Shown here: piece by piece, positions 1-8,739 of the stretch
Layout: each line of letters opens with the position of its first letter
How positions within the stretch are numbered: the first letter of the stretch is position 1
Assembly (NCBI GenBank): GCA_963701445.1
Contig: CAVPAM010000028.1
Location: forward strand, 62,001-126,000
Length of the DNA stretch: 64,000 nt
Direction of reading: 5' to 3'
DNA from: CAKZLS01 sp963701445
Lineage (GTDB): Bacteria; Pseudomonadota; Alphaproteobacteria; Rhodospirillales; Defluviicoccaceae
Made by a program: the position numbers and the translations under genes
The notes under the pieces: model-generated
Told to the model about the DNA's origin: nothing
The model's input: only the letters and a program-made list of their open reading frames with translations
Databases searched by the model: none

Positions 1-729
1 GGGCGCGGTCAACGCCCGCCCGAGGGCGACAATGGCGCGGAACACGACGTAGGCGTTGAGCCAGCTTATGGCCAGGATATCGAAGGTTCGGGTCAACTCG
101 ACGGCGGTCAGCGCGCCGTAGGTCGCCGCGGCGAACGCGGCAAGCGGCAACAGGTCGAGAACCGTGCGCCCGGTCAACCAAAGGACTCGCTTGGCCAGGG
201 TCCGGGAAGCCCCGTGCTCCAGCCGGCGGCGCGGCACCGTCAGCAGCCCGCGCGCGGCCCATTCGGCGGCCAGCCCGGCAAACAGAACGATGCCCACCTG
301 AACGGCGAGATCGACGAGCCGCTGCCTCGTCTCCGGATCGGCCAGGTCGTCCGCGATGGCGTCGACCCATCCGCCGGCATTCGCGAACATGTCCGGCACG
401 GCTCGGAGGGGGGCGCCCAGCGCGTCCGCCGCCGCCGCCAAAGTCGAGATCATCCGCGCGCCGAGCCCGTCCGCTTCCGCAGGCTGCTCCGACGCCTGCT
501 GGGCGGCGATCAGCGCCTCGATTTGGGAGATCAATTGCTGGCGCCGTTCCGGGTCCTCCAGCGTCTTGGCAAGCGACTGGAGGTTTTCCACCGAGGCCGC
601 GGGCTTGTCGGCCGGGGTGTTTCCCGCCTGCCCTGACGGCGATGCCGTCTGCCCGTGGGCGACGGCGGAGACCGCCAACGCAACAACAAGTGCGATGGCG
701 CCAACCATCGCGCGAAGTCTCAAGATCAT
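1..729 (-). CDS. MscS-type mechanosensitive channel, N-terminal part (runs off left edge)
   Basis: The reading frame opens with ATG at 729 and stays open to base 1, giving 243 residues of a longer protein. Residues 1-25 form a signal peptide (hydrophobic MVGAIALVVALAVSAVA, then a probable cleavage site before Q). A periplasmic helical stretch rich in Q, E and A follows, and two or three membrane segments begin near residue 140. This long extracytoplasmic domain before the membrane helices is typical of large MscS-family channels that relieve hypo-osmotic stress. The pore-lining helix and C-terminal vestibule lie outside the window, so the family call rests on N-terminal architecture only. An exact EcfG promoter lies 45 bases upstream, which suggests stress induction. 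Confidence 0.6.
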   Translation of the reverse strand, partial: MILRLRAMVGAIALVVALAVSAVAHGQTASPSGQAGNTPADKPAASVENLQSLAKTLEDPERRQQLISQIEALIAAQQASEQPAEADGLGARMISTLAAAADALGAPLRAVPDMFANAGGWVDAIADDLADPETRQRLVDLAVQVGIVLFAGLAAEWAARGLLTVPRRRLEHGASRTLAKRVLWLTGRTVLDLLPLAAFAAATYGALTAVELTRTFDILAISWLNAYVVFRAIVALGRALTAP

Positions 730-773
730 GCAAGCGCTCCTGATCACACTCATGGGAAATGCGTCGAGGACAC

Positions 774-799
774 AACGCTCCCGCGCGCCGTTTTGTTCC
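774..799 (-). promoter_or_regulatory. EcfG promoter of the MscS-type channel gene
   Basis: On the minus strand GGAAC (799-795) is followed after 17 bases by CGTT (777-774), the known -35/-10 consensus of alphaproteobacterial EcfG. It is divergent from a second exact match at 820-844. Confidence 0.7.
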
Positions 800-819
800 T
801 GCCCATTGCCGGCGGGCAT

Positions 820-844
820 GGAACCGCTTCCGTCGCCGGGCGTT
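820..844 (+). promoter_or_regulatory. EcfG promoter of the 57-residue protein gene
   Basis: GGAAC (820-824), a 16-base spacer, then CGTT (841-844). It sits 58 bases upstream of the ATG at 902 and back to back with the minus-strand site at 774-799. Confidence 0.75.
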
Positions 845-901
845 AACCTCGTTGACATCGACCGGTATCTTGATTGGAAATCATGGATATGGAGGCATAC
901 G

Positions 902-1075
902 ATGGCCGACCATCGCCAAACCATCCGGACACTCCACCGGCACGACTGGCACGGTCCGGAAGATTGGGTCAAGTCGCTGGACGACCTGTCCCGCCTGTCC
1001 GACTCGGAAATCGCGCGGATCTACGAGGACGATATCGCCCGGCCCGCCGCCAACCAGAATTGGCGACTGGATTGA
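902..1075 (+). CDS. Small hydrophilic hypothetical protein (57 aa)
   Basis: ATG at 902 is preceded by GGAGG at 891-895, an ideal ribosome binding site. The 57-residue product is charged and soluble, without signal peptide or membrane segment, and rich in D, R and H. I do not recognise a family. An exact EcfG promoter at 820-844 precedes it with a normal leader length, so this is probably a real stress-induced small gene and not a chance frame. It stands alone: the P-type ATPase starts about 140 bases downstream with no EcfG site of its own. Function unknown. Confidence 0.65.
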   Translation: MADHRQTIRTLHRHDWHGPEDWVKSLDDLSRLSDSEIARIYEDDIARPAANQNWRLD

Positions 1076-1214
1076 CTTCCCGGTGTCGCGGCGCGCGCCG
1101 GCGGGAAGGCGTCGGGCATCCAGGGTATCGGCTTGACAGCCCTGGGGCTCGAGACGGACATTGAACGCCAATCGCCCGGGTACGGACCCGGGGCGGCGAC
1201 ATCGGCGGGGGGTC

Positions 1215-3961
1215 ATGGAAAACAACGTAAAACGCATCGAACACCCGGCGTACGCGCTGTCGAGCGCCGACGTTCTGAGCGCCCTACGACGTGTCCCGGG
1301 AGGAGGGCCTGACGGACGCCGAGGCCGAGGAGCGGCGCCAGCAGTACGGCCCCAACCGGCTTCGAGAGTCCGAGCAGAAATCCTGGCGGCGGATTCTTTA
1401 CGAGCAGTTCACCAGCCTCGTCGTCATCCTGTTGCTGATCGCGTCGGTCACCGCGATGGCATTCGGCCAGATCGTCGAGGGCATCGCCATCGCCGCCGCG
1501 CTGGTGATCAACGCGGCCATCGGTTTCGTCACCGAATACAAGGCGCTGCAGTCCATGGAGGCGCTCCGCCGCATCGGCCAGGTCGACGCGCTGGTCCGTC
1601 GCGGCGGCGAGACGCGCGAGGTGCCGGCCGACGCCCTCGTGCCGGGCGATATCGTGCTGCTGACCGAGGGCGAGGTGGTTCCCGCCGACCTGCGGCTGCT
1701 GTCGACGGAAAATCTCCAGGCCAACGAATCCGCCCTCACCGGAGAGTCCGTGCCCGTGGACAAGACGACGGAGCCGCTCGAAGGCGACGAAGCGCCGCTC
1801 GCCGAGCGATCCAACATGGTGTTCAGCGGCACCTCCGTCTCGCGAGGCGCCGCCGAGTGTGTGGTCGTGGCCACCGGCATGGACACCGAGATTGGCCGCA
1901 TCTCACGGTTGGTGGAGGGCGCGGAGGATACCGCCACACCGCTGGAACGACGCCTCGAGCGCCTCGGCCAGAAGCTGATCTACGTCGTTATCGCCGTCGG
2001 CATCGTGGTGGCGGGCGCCGGAATCGCCGCCGGGAAGGACCTATACCTGATGATCGAGACGGCGATCATCCTGGCCATCGCCGCCGTTCCCGAGGGGCTG
2101 CCCATCGTCTCCACCGTGGCGCTCGGCCGGGGCATGTGGCGGATGGCCCGGCGCAATGCCCTGGTCAAGCGGTTGTCGGCGGTGGAAACGCTGGGCGCGA
2201 CGACGGTCATTTTTACGGACAAGACCGGCACCCTGACCGAAAACAGCATGGTGATGCGCCGGGTGGCCCTGCCGGCGGGCGATATCGAGGTGGTCCGGGA
2301 CGGCGACGGCGCCACGCTTCGGGACGGGAGCGAGCCCGTGTCGCTCGAGGACCGGCCCGATCTCGCGGCCGCGCTGCGCGTCGGCGTCCTCTGCGGCAAC
2401 GTCGAACGGGCGGAGGATGACGACGGAGGCGAGGCGGACCGGCGATGGAGCGGCGATCCCACCGAGGTGGCGCTGGTGGCCGGAGGGATCGCGGCGGGCC
2501 TGGACCATGACCGGCTGCGCGAAACGCTGCCCGAGGAGCGCGAGGAGAGCTTCGATTCCGCGACCAAGATGATGGCGACGTTTCACGCCGGCGACGATGG
2601 ATATCTGGTTCTCGTCAAGGGCGCTCCCGAGGCCGTGCTCGACGCCTGCGTCCGTGTCGGCGGGGCGGACGGCGAGCCCTCGGAGATGGACGACGCGATC
2701 CGCGACGAGTGGGTCCGGCGCAACCAGGACATGGCCGGCGACGGCCTGCGGGTCCTCGCGGTCGCCGAGAAAACGACCGGCGACGTCTCCGACGATCCCT
2801 ACGCGGGCCTCACGCTGCTCGGACTGGTCGGCCTCTATGATCCGCCGCGAGAGACCATCTCCGCCGCCATCGCGGCCTGCCGCCATGCCGGCATCGGCGT
2901 GGTCATGGTGACCGGCGACCAGCCGGCGACGGCCGCCAACATCGCCCACGCCATCGGTATCGCCGACGACGAGCGGCCCGAGGTTCTACGCGGCCGCGAC
3001 CTCGGCCGCATCGACCAGGCCGACGACGACGCCCGCGCCGCGATCCTGAGGACGTCGATTTTCGCGCGTGTCTCTCCCGAGCAGAAACTGAGCCTGATCA
3101 CCGTCTATCAGGACGCCGGCGCCATCGTCGGCATGACGGGCGACGGCGTCAACGACGCGCCGGCGCTCAAGAAGGCCGATATCGGCATCGCGATGGGCCA
3201 GCGCGGCACCGAGGTGGCGCGCGAGACCAGCGACATCGTTCTCAAGGACGACGCCTTCGAAACCATCGTCATGGCGATCGAGCAGGGCCGGTCCATCTTC
3301 GACAACATCCGCAAGTTCATCGTCTTTCTGCTGTCGGGCAACCTCGGCCAGATCATCGCCATCACCGTCGCGGCCCTGCTCAACGCGCCGCTGCCCCTGC
3401 TGCCGCTGCAGATCCTGTTCCTGAATCTGCTGCTGGATGTCTTTCCGGCTCTCGCCATCGGTGTCGGGAAAGGAGATTCCAGCGTCATGAACCGGCCGCC
3501 GCGGGATCCGCGGGAACCGATCATCGCCCGCCGCCACTGGCTCGCGGTGACCGGATTCGGCGCCGTCATCGCGGCGTCGGTGCTCGGCGCGTTTGCGTAT
3601 GCTCTCGTGGTCATGGGGCTGGACGAACGCGAGGCCGTCACCATCTCGTTCCTGACCTATGCCTTCGCGCGTCTCTGGCACGCCTTCAACATGCGCTCCG
3701 TGGACTCCAACATCGTCGCCAACGACATCACCCGCAATCCGTTCGTGTGGGGCGCGCTCGCGGTCTGCGGGGGACTGCTGCTCGTCGCCGTTTACGTCCC
3801 GTTCATGGCGTCGCTGCTTAACGTCACCGTTCCGGGGCCTCAGGGATGGGCGGTAATCGCGGTCGGCAGCCTCGCACCCCTGGTGGTGGGCCAGGCCGCC
3901 CTGTTCGTCACCGGCCTGGCGCGGCGCCGGGCGTCAACGCCGGAGGATCAACCGAAAGTAG
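1215..3961 (+). CDS. Cation-transporting P-type ATPase (P2-like), frameshifted at both ends
   Basis: ATP-driven cation pump of the inner membrane. Numbered from GTG 1291: TGES actuator loop near residue 150, PEGLP in M4 near 267, the phosphorylated Asp in DKTGTLT at 310, the hinge motif TGDGVNDAP near 616-624, and M5-M10 helices from about 670. PEGLP indicates a P2A/P2B-like pump; substrate (Ca, Mg, Na or Mn) cannot be read reliably. The true start is probably ATG 1215, since that frame encodes a family-like N-terminus that joins the main frame if one base near 1286 is dropped (ALRRVPGG becomes ALDVSREEG). The main frame has no stop at the expected C-terminus (~3930) and runs on to 5235 antisense to two genes; dropping one base near 3925-3933 would end it at TAG 3959-3961. 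The end given is this corrected one. Confidence 0.85.
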
Positions 3962-4533
3962 GCGTAAGCCGTCGCCGCGACGGCGACGGCGAGCAGTATC
4001 CAAAACCCGGCCGTGGCCTTCTTCTTGTGCCGCCGGATGACCTCCTCGACTCGTCGGCCGAACAGCATCACCAGGAGGGCGAGGCCAAAGTAGCGGATCG
4101 AGCGCGCGAGGGCGGCGGCCAGCAGGAATGGCAGGACGGGGTAGGCCGCGAGCCCGCTGCCCACGGTCGCCACTTGAAACGGGACGGGGGTGATTCCGAC
4201 GCTGAAGATGATCCAGAATCCGTGCCGGTCGAACTGACTCTGGAACGACTCGAACTGCTCGGTGGCGTTGAGGAGTTCCAGCGCCCACCGTCCAACCGTC
4301 TCGAAGGCGAAATAGCCGACGGCGTAGCCGACGAGGGCCCCGAGAAGGCAGCCGAGCGTGGTCACCGTCGCGATCAGCCAGATCCTCTCGCGATTGGCCA
4401 GCAGCATGGGCACCATGATCGTCTCGAACGGAATCGGCACGATGGTGCTTTCGGCGAGGGAGGCCAGGAAGATTCCCCAAAGCCCGCGCCGCGATCGGGC
4501 CAGGGAGATTGTTGCCTCGGTCAAGCTTGCCAT
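3934..4533 (-). CDS. DedA/YqaA-family membrane protein (VTT/SNARE-associated domain)
   Basis: 199-residue inner-membrane protein with four to five hydrophobic segments and the family-typical pattern of polar turns: VPIPFETIMVPM near residue 32, a GALVGYAVGYF helix near 65, and GITPVPFQVATVGSGLAAYP near 112-131. DedA relatives are undecaprenyl-phosphate or phospholipid flippase-like transporters needed for envelope homeostasis; YqaA is the shorter subgroup. ATG 4533 has GGGGAG at a good distance. The 3' end is convergent with the ATPase gene and may overlap it by about 28 bases. The MgtC-like gene lies just upstream on the same strand (30-base gap), so the two may be cotranscribed. Confidence 0.8.
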   Translation of the reverse strand: MASLTEATISLARSRRGLWGIFLASLAESTIVPIPFETIMVPMLLANRERIWLIATVTTLGCLLGALVGYAVGYFAFETVGRWALELLNATEQFESFQSQFDRHGFWIIFSVGITPVPFQVATVGSGLAAYPVLPFLLAAALARSIRYFGLALLVMLFGRRVEEVIRRHKKKATAGFWILLAVAVAATAYAYFRLILRR

Positions 4534-4563
4534 CGCGGCTCCCCGTCGAGCGCCGGCACGGAG

Positions 4564-5091
4564 TCACCCGTCCCGGCGCTGGTCGCGGTCCGGCTCGTCC
4601 GCGTGGCTGCCCGTGAGATGCCGGTGCATTTTGCCCTCGATGTAGCTGATAACCGTGAGGGTGGCGAACGCCAGAATCAGCGTGACCACGGCGATCGCAT
4701 AATAACCGCCGCCGCAGGCCAGCCCGAGCGCGCCGACGAGCCAGATGCTGGCGCCGGTGGTGATGCCCAGGACCGAGCCCCGGGATTGAATGATGGCCCC
4801 CGCGCCGAGGAATGCCACTCCCGCGACCACCGCTTCGATCACGCGAGTGGGATCCGCCCTGACGGAGGGGGAGTCCGCTCCGATCGTCTCCACCATCTCG
4901 ATCGCGACCAGGGCGAACGCGGCGGACGCCAGCGCCACCAGCATATGGGTCCGCAGGCCCGCGGGCTTGCCCCGGATCTCCCTGTCCAGACCGATGATCA
5001 TGCCGAACAGCAACGCCAGACCGAGCCTTGCACCGATGTCGACGAGAGCTGTCTCCGTTTCTCCGTAAAGTATGAGCAGATCGTCGAGCAT
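4564..5091 (-). CDS. MgtC/SapB family inner-membrane protein
   Basis: 175 residues with five predicted membrane helices. The MgtC signature is clear: ARLGLALLFGMIIGLDREIRGKPAGLRTH around residues 21-49 and GVAFLGAGAIIQSRGSVLGITTGASIW around 92-118. MgtC proteins support growth at low Mg2+ and inside hosts and act partly by restraining F1Fo ATP synthase. The C-terminus here is a short charged tail, so the protein lacks the cytoplasmic ACT-like domain of full MgtC and matches the shorter SapB-type. It is upstream of the DedA-like gene on the same strand. I see no strong ribosome binding site. Confidence 0.85.
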   Translation of the reverse strand: MLDDLLILYGETETALVDIGARLGLALLFGMIIGLDREIRGKPAGLRTHMLVALASAAFALVAIEMVETIGADSPSVRADPTRVIEAVVAGVAFLGAGAIIQSRGSVLGITTGASIWLVGALGLACGGGYYAIAVVTLILAFATLTVISYIEGKMHRHLTGSHADEPDRDQRRDG

Positions 5092-5155
5092 TTTGTTTCA
5101 AGCGCGACGCGCGGCCGGTGCTTTCGACCGCGCCTCGCGCCCTTTCGAGAGATGT

Positions 5156-5332
5156 CTACACCTTTGGCCTCCGGCCGCGCACCAATCCGAAGATCAGCGA
5201 CAGCACGAACAGCACCAGGAAGATCACGAAGATAACCTGGGCGATGCTCGCGGACGCGGACGCAATGCCGCCGAAGCCGAACGCGGCCGCGACGATCGCC
5301 ACCAAGAAAAACGCCAATGCCCAATACAACAT
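5156..5332 (-). CDS. DUF1328 small membrane protein (UPF0391)
   Basis: 58 residues beginning MLYWALAFFLVAIVAAAFGF, with two hydrophobic helices separated by GGIASASASIAQ and ending in the basic tail RGRRPKV. This is the complete DUF1328 fold, a two-helix inner-membrane protein of unknown role that is a frequent member of alphaproteobacterial stress regulons. It is downstream of the PRC-barrel gene on the same strand, separated by a GC-rich hairpin at 5360-5383. Confidence 0.9.
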   Translation of the reverse strand: MLYWALAFFLVAIVAAAFGFGGIASASASIAQVIFVIFLVLFVLSLIFGLVRGRRPKV

Positions 5333-5359
5333 GTCCGTGTTTCCTCTCCCCGCGAAATC

Positions 5360-5383
5360 GGGCGCCTGAATGGTCAGGCGCCC
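5360..5383 (-). terminator. GC-rich hairpin between PRC-barrel and DUF1328 genes
   Basis: Perfect 10-bp inverted repeat (GGGCGCCTGA / TCAGGCGCCC) with a 4-base loop, ten bases after the PRC-barrel stop. No U tract follows, so it may be an attenuator or mRNA-stabilising stem and not a full terminator. Confidence 0.5.
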
Positions 5384-5392
5384 GCCGCGACG

Positions 5393-6127
5393 TTACGACT
5401 TGCGGTTTTCAGCCTCGTCCCATGTTTTCTGGAATTCGTTCCAGCTTTCCTCGAAGGAAGATTTGCCGCTCTCCCAGGCGTCGGCCGACGCTTCCTTCAA
5501 CTTATTCCATTGCTGTTGAACGCTATCCCAGGCCTCGCTCACCTCCCGTGCCGCCTCGTTCGAGGCTTCGGAAGCCTCCTCACGTGCGTTCTCGGTAAAC
5601 TCGCCGACCTTCTGGCCCCACGCGTCCAACTGGCGTTCCGTCTGCTCGACGAACTGCTGGCGGTCTTCGGGACCCACCAGGCCCGCGTGACGCGCGTCGC
5701 TGATCCAGTAGCCCTGAGAGACCGAATAGGTAAATGCGGGTCGCTGCTCCAGTTGGTCGCGGGTCGCGGTTACGATGATGCCCTCGCCACCCTTGATCTT
5801 GAGCTCGCTGATGGGCACGAGCACGCGCTTTTCCCCTATTCCCAGAAAACCGCCCACGTCGATGACCGCTTGGACCACGTTCCCGTCCTCGTCGATTACC
5901 AGGTCGTGGATATCGCCGATGCTCTCGCCGTCGGCGTTGTGAGTGGGCGAGCCCAAGAAGGCCCGCGCGCTGATGGATCCGATCGCGGTCGATGTCGCCT
6001 GGGCAACTGCCGAGCCCGCTTGGGCCTGGGTATCCCGCGACGCGGTTTCGGTGGCGAAAACCCACGCCGGCGCCGCCATCGTCGACGACAGAATGGTTGC
6101 CGCCAACAAGTGCCGTTTGATGTTCAT
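5393..6127 (-). CDS. Secreted PRC-barrel domain protein
   Basis: 244 residues. A signal peptide (residues 1-25, ending in the PAWVFA region) is followed by a PRC-barrel: GDIHDLVIDEDGNVVQAVIDVGGFLGIGEKRVLVP around residues 70-105, the small beta-barrel first seen in photosynthetic reaction centre H subunits and RimM. The C-terminal 90 residues are a charged amphipathic helix with regularly spaced tryptophans (SEAWDSVQQQWNK, DAWESGKSSFEESWNEFQKTW), probably a periplasmic coiled coil. ATG 6127 is chosen because GGAG lies 5 bases upstream; an in-frame ATG two codons earlier (6133) is possible. Envelope stress role inferred from neighbours only. Confidence 0.8.
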   Translation of the reverse strand: MNIKRHLLAATILSSTMAAPAWVFATETASRDTQAQAGSAVAQATSTAIGSISARAFLGSPTHNADGESIGDIHDLVIDEDGNVVQAVIDVGGFLGIGEKRVLVPISELKIKGGEGIIVTATRDQLEQRPAFTYSVSQGYWISDARHAGLVGPEDRQQFVEQTERQLDAWGQKVGEFTENAREEASEASNEAAREVSEAWDSVQQQWNKLKEASADAWESGKSSFEESWNEFQKTWDEAENRKS

Positions 6128-6200
6128 CTCCATCTCCTCTCGTTCCTGTTCCAGTCTGTTCCTGTTCGGCCTCCGGTTGGCCAGGCCCCGTGCGAGCGGG

Positions 6201-6464
6201 TCAGAAGCCGGTGGTGTCGACTGGGCGTTCATCCTGAACGGGGTATCCCAGGTCGGTTCCGATAACCTCCCCGGCGGGTCCGGCCTCGTCCTCTCCGTCG
6301 ATCTTCTGCTCCTCGACGGCGGATCTCGGGCCGCTTGATCCGACGGAAACCGCGCCGCCAACGCCGCCGCCGCCCACTCCGATGCTCATGCCCGGCCCGC
6401 CGCTCTCGCATCCGGCCAGAACGAGCGCCAGTAGTCCGGCGGCAAGGGTCAAACGTGAATTCAT
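6201..6464 (-). CDS. Small glycine-rich lipoprotein
   Basis: 87 residues with a lipoprotein signal: MNSRLTLAAGLLALVLAGC, lipobox LAGC with Cys19 as the acylated residue. The mature part starts with a glycine-rich stretch (GVGGGGVGGAVSVG) and then a short acidic tail. No enzymatic motif is visible. It lies upstream of the PRC-barrel gene on the same strand (73-base gap), so both may be expressed together. A near-consensus EcfG site with AGTT instead of CGTT lies about 115 bases upstream. Confidence 0.7.
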   Translation of the reverse strand: MNSRLTLAAGLLALVLAGCESGGPGMSIGVGGGGVGGAVSVGSSGPRSAVEEQKIDGEDEAGPAGEVIGTDLGYPVQDERPVDTTGF

Positions 6465-6577
6465 GAGTCGTCCTTTTGCTCCCCAAAATGTCGGGCGGGC
6501 GGCTCCGGCTTGACCGCTCCGCGCTGAAATCTCGAGTTGCGGAGAGACCGACAGCGCCGTCCGCGTTCCTCGGTGTC

Positions 6578-6602
6578 AACTCGGGGGCCACGCAAAAGTT
6601 CC
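6578..6602 (-). promoter_or_regulatory. Possible EcfG promoter, AGTT variant
   Basis: Minus strand GGAAC (6602-6598), 16 bases, AGTT (6581-6578). One mismatch to the -10 consensus, so this may be chance; position upstream of the lipoprotein gene is reasonable. Confidence 0.3.
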
Positions 6603-6659
6603 AAACGCTGTTCGCCCCGGTTACGGAGCATCGCCCTGCTCGCGGTCGCGCCGGCGCCT

Positions 6660-6685
6660 GGAACCTTTGCCGACCGATCCGTGTT
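6660..6685 (+). promoter_or_regulatory. Possible EcfG promoter, TGTT variant
   Basis: GGAAC (6660-6664), 17 bases, TGTT (6682-6685), 38 bases upstream of the ATG at 6724. One mismatch in the -10 element. Confidence 0.4.
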
Positions 6686-6723
6686 GAGTGTGACAACTGG
6701 ATTTTCAGACGGAGGAATGAAAG

Positions 6724-7215
6724 ATGGCGACATCGACAACCGCGAAAGACGCGGCCGAAACCGCCGCCGAAACCGCCAAGGCCGTGGCTTCGGAAGCGCG
6801 GGACCGGATTCGCGCCGAGGGCGAACGGGCCGTTCACGCCGCGAGGGACAATGCCGAAACCTTCGCGGCCGAACGCCGCGATTACGCCGCGGACTACCTC
6901 GGAGACGTTTCCGATGCGCTGATCAGCGCCGAAAACACCTTATCGGACCGGGGCCGGGCCGGAACCGCGCACATGGTGCACAGGGCGGCGGCCGAAGTGA
7001 ACGATCTGGCGGAACGCGTGCACGGCCAGGACGTCGGCCGGATGATCACCGAGGTGGAGACCTTCGCGCGAACGCGCCCCGCGCTGTTTTTCGGGGGCGC
7101 GTTCTGTCTTGGCTTCGTCCTGACAAGGATGTTCGCCGGTCCGGACGGAGAGCGAACCACCGGCCGGAGCGACACCCCGGAGGCTCGCGCGAGCGACGGA
7201 GCCTGGGCCACCTGA
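6724..7215 (+). CDS. Amphipathic helical protein with one C-terminal membrane segment
   Basis: 163 residues. The first 115 are alanine- and charge-rich helix (AETAAETAKAVASEARDRIRAEGERAVHAARDNAE), resembling LEA-like or nutrient-deprivation-induced proteins. A single hydrophobic segment near residues 119-135 (PALFFGGAFCLGFVLTRMF) would anchor it in the membrane. It resembles the products usually found beside DUF3618 genes, and a DUF3618 gene follows 59 bases downstream on the same strand. GGAGG overlaps the region just before ATG 6724. A TGTT-variant EcfG site lies upstream. Confidence 0.75.
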   Translation: MATSTTAKDAAETAAETAKAVASEARDRIRAEGERAVHAARDNAETFAAERRDYAADYLGDVSDALISAENTLSDRGRAGTAHMVHRAAAEVNDLAERVHGQDVGRMITEVETFARTRPALFFGGAFCLGFVLTRMFAGPDGERTTGRSDTPEARASDGAWAT

Positions 7216-7274
7216 AGGGCCGAACGCGGCGCGAGGCCACCGACACACAGTACGAGGTATGAGGAGTGAGTACC

Positions 7275-8188
7275 ATGCAGACACAATCGTCCGACGACAT
7301 CATGCGGGAAACCGAGAACACGCGAGCCGGCATCGAGAAAGATCTCGACGCCCTCGAAGACCGTCTGGCGCCCGGCGAGGTGCTGGACCAGATCGGGCGC
7401 GCGGTGGAGCCCGCGCGAGACGGCGCCGCGCGGTTCGCGCGAAACCTCGGCGACACGGTGCGCGAACAATCCCGTTCCGGCGGCCATGGTGGGGATCGGC
7501 CTCGGCTGGCTCCTTCTGTCCCAAAGCCGAAGCGGAACGGCGGCCGACCGGCCGGCCGGTCGCGTCGATCCCAGCCGGCCCGCCGACCGTTTCACGGAAG
7601 ATCCGGTCGCGGACGGCGAACACCCCGGGCCAGGGGTGCGCGCGCGTCAAGCCCGGGAATGGGCGCGGGAACGTGCCGAAGGGGTGCGAGACAGCGTCGG
7701 CGAACGGGCCGACGACACCTATCGCCGCGTCTCCGACACGGCGCATCGCGCCGGCGCGCGGGCCGGCGATACCGCCGCCGCGGCCGGCAACTTCGTGCAG
7801 CGCCGGCCGATCCTGACCGGAGTGGCGGTGGCCGGCCTCGGGGCGGTGATCGCGGCCGCGCTGTTCGCGCGCACCGACAGGGGCGAGAGGCTAGTCTCAA
7901 GGGCGGCGGACGCCGGGAGGGACGCCGCGCACCGGATGGGCGAGACCGTTCGCTCGGCCGCCGAGACCGTTTCCGAGGCCGCGGCCGGCGCCGTTTCGCG
8001 AAGCCGGCGAGCGCGTGGACGACGTCAAGGAGAAAGCCAGGAGCGCCACCGGCCGGGGTCGCGACGCCGCGCGTTCGCGGACCGGGGACAGGGATTGGGA
8101 TACCGATCCCTTGAAACCGGCGGCGGTCAGGCCCGAACCGGTGTCGCCGCCGAATTTTGATTTCACGGACGGACGATGGCGGCGGTGA
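7275..8188 (+). CDS. DUF3618 family protein, broken by two frameshifts
   Basis: ATG 7275 has GAGGAG upstream. The first ~65 residues carry the DUF3618 hallmark: a short amphipathic helix (DIMRETENTRAGIEKDLDALEDRL) in a TR.DIE..L.ALE.RL-like pattern. Near 7467 one extra C shifts the frame; dropping it restores REN-PVPAAMVGIGLGWLL, the conserved membrane segment. The middle frame (7486 onward) then carries a second membrane helix (LTGVAVAGLGAVIAAALFA). Near 8000 one base appears missing; adding it restores the charged tail AGERVDDVKEKARSATGRGRD and a stop at 8186-8188. Corrected length is about 304 residues. DUF3618 proteins are anchored inner-membrane proteins of unknown function, often with holin-X and YihY partners, as seen at 20.8-22.7 kb. 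Confidence 0.7.
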
Positions 8189-8361
8189 TGGCGGCGGCGT
8201 CCGTCCGGGGTCCAGGCCCGGAACGACCCAGGGCAGCAATCCGGTCCCGCCAAGCGCCGGAAAACACTAAAGCGTCGATCGGGATCGCCGGTTTTCGGCC
8301 GCGCCGGCGCGCGCGGCCGGGGCCCGGCATCCCGGCCGCGCGCCGTAAGGTTCAAGGACAG

Positions 8362-8607
8362 ATGGTCACCGCAGAGCTCATCCGCTGGTTCGCGACCGCC
8401 AATGGCGTGATTGCCGCGATCGCCGTCGCCGGCAACTTCGGCCGGCTGGTGACCGGAATCGGTTTCATCATCTTCACCCTCTCGTCGGTTGCCTGGATCG
8501 TGGCCGGCTATCTCGAGGACCTGCCCAGTCTGATCACGCAGAACATCGTCCTGACCGCGATCAATCTCCTTGGCATCTACCGCTGGCTCATCGTCCGCGC
8601 GCGATAG
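8362..8607 (+). CDS. Small three-helix membrane protein (81 aa)
   Basis: 81 residues almost entirely hydrophobic: helices near residues 14-30, 31-50 and 58-76, with the motif NIVLTAINLLGIYRWLIVRAR at the end. The last helix (ITQNIVLTAINLLGIYRW) resembles the end of PnuC-type nicotinamide riboside transporters, but the protein is much shorter, so transport is not claimed. AAGGA lies upstream of ATG 8362. It follows the DUF3618 gene by 173 bases on the same strand. Function unknown. Confidence 0.65.
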   Translation: MVTAELIRWFATANGVIAAIAVAGNFGRLVTGIGFIIFTLSSVAWIVAGYLEDLPSLITQNIVLTAINLLGIYRWLIVRAR

Positions 8608-8739
8608 CGACTGTCGGAAAAAAGCACCCCCCAACTTCGCTTAGAAAGTCGTTTGAAAATAAGTAATATCGCCCCAGGAATGACTTCGTGACTCTCCTCA
8701 TTGATAGTAGGGTGATTCCGAGCATGTGGAGGGCGGGAC

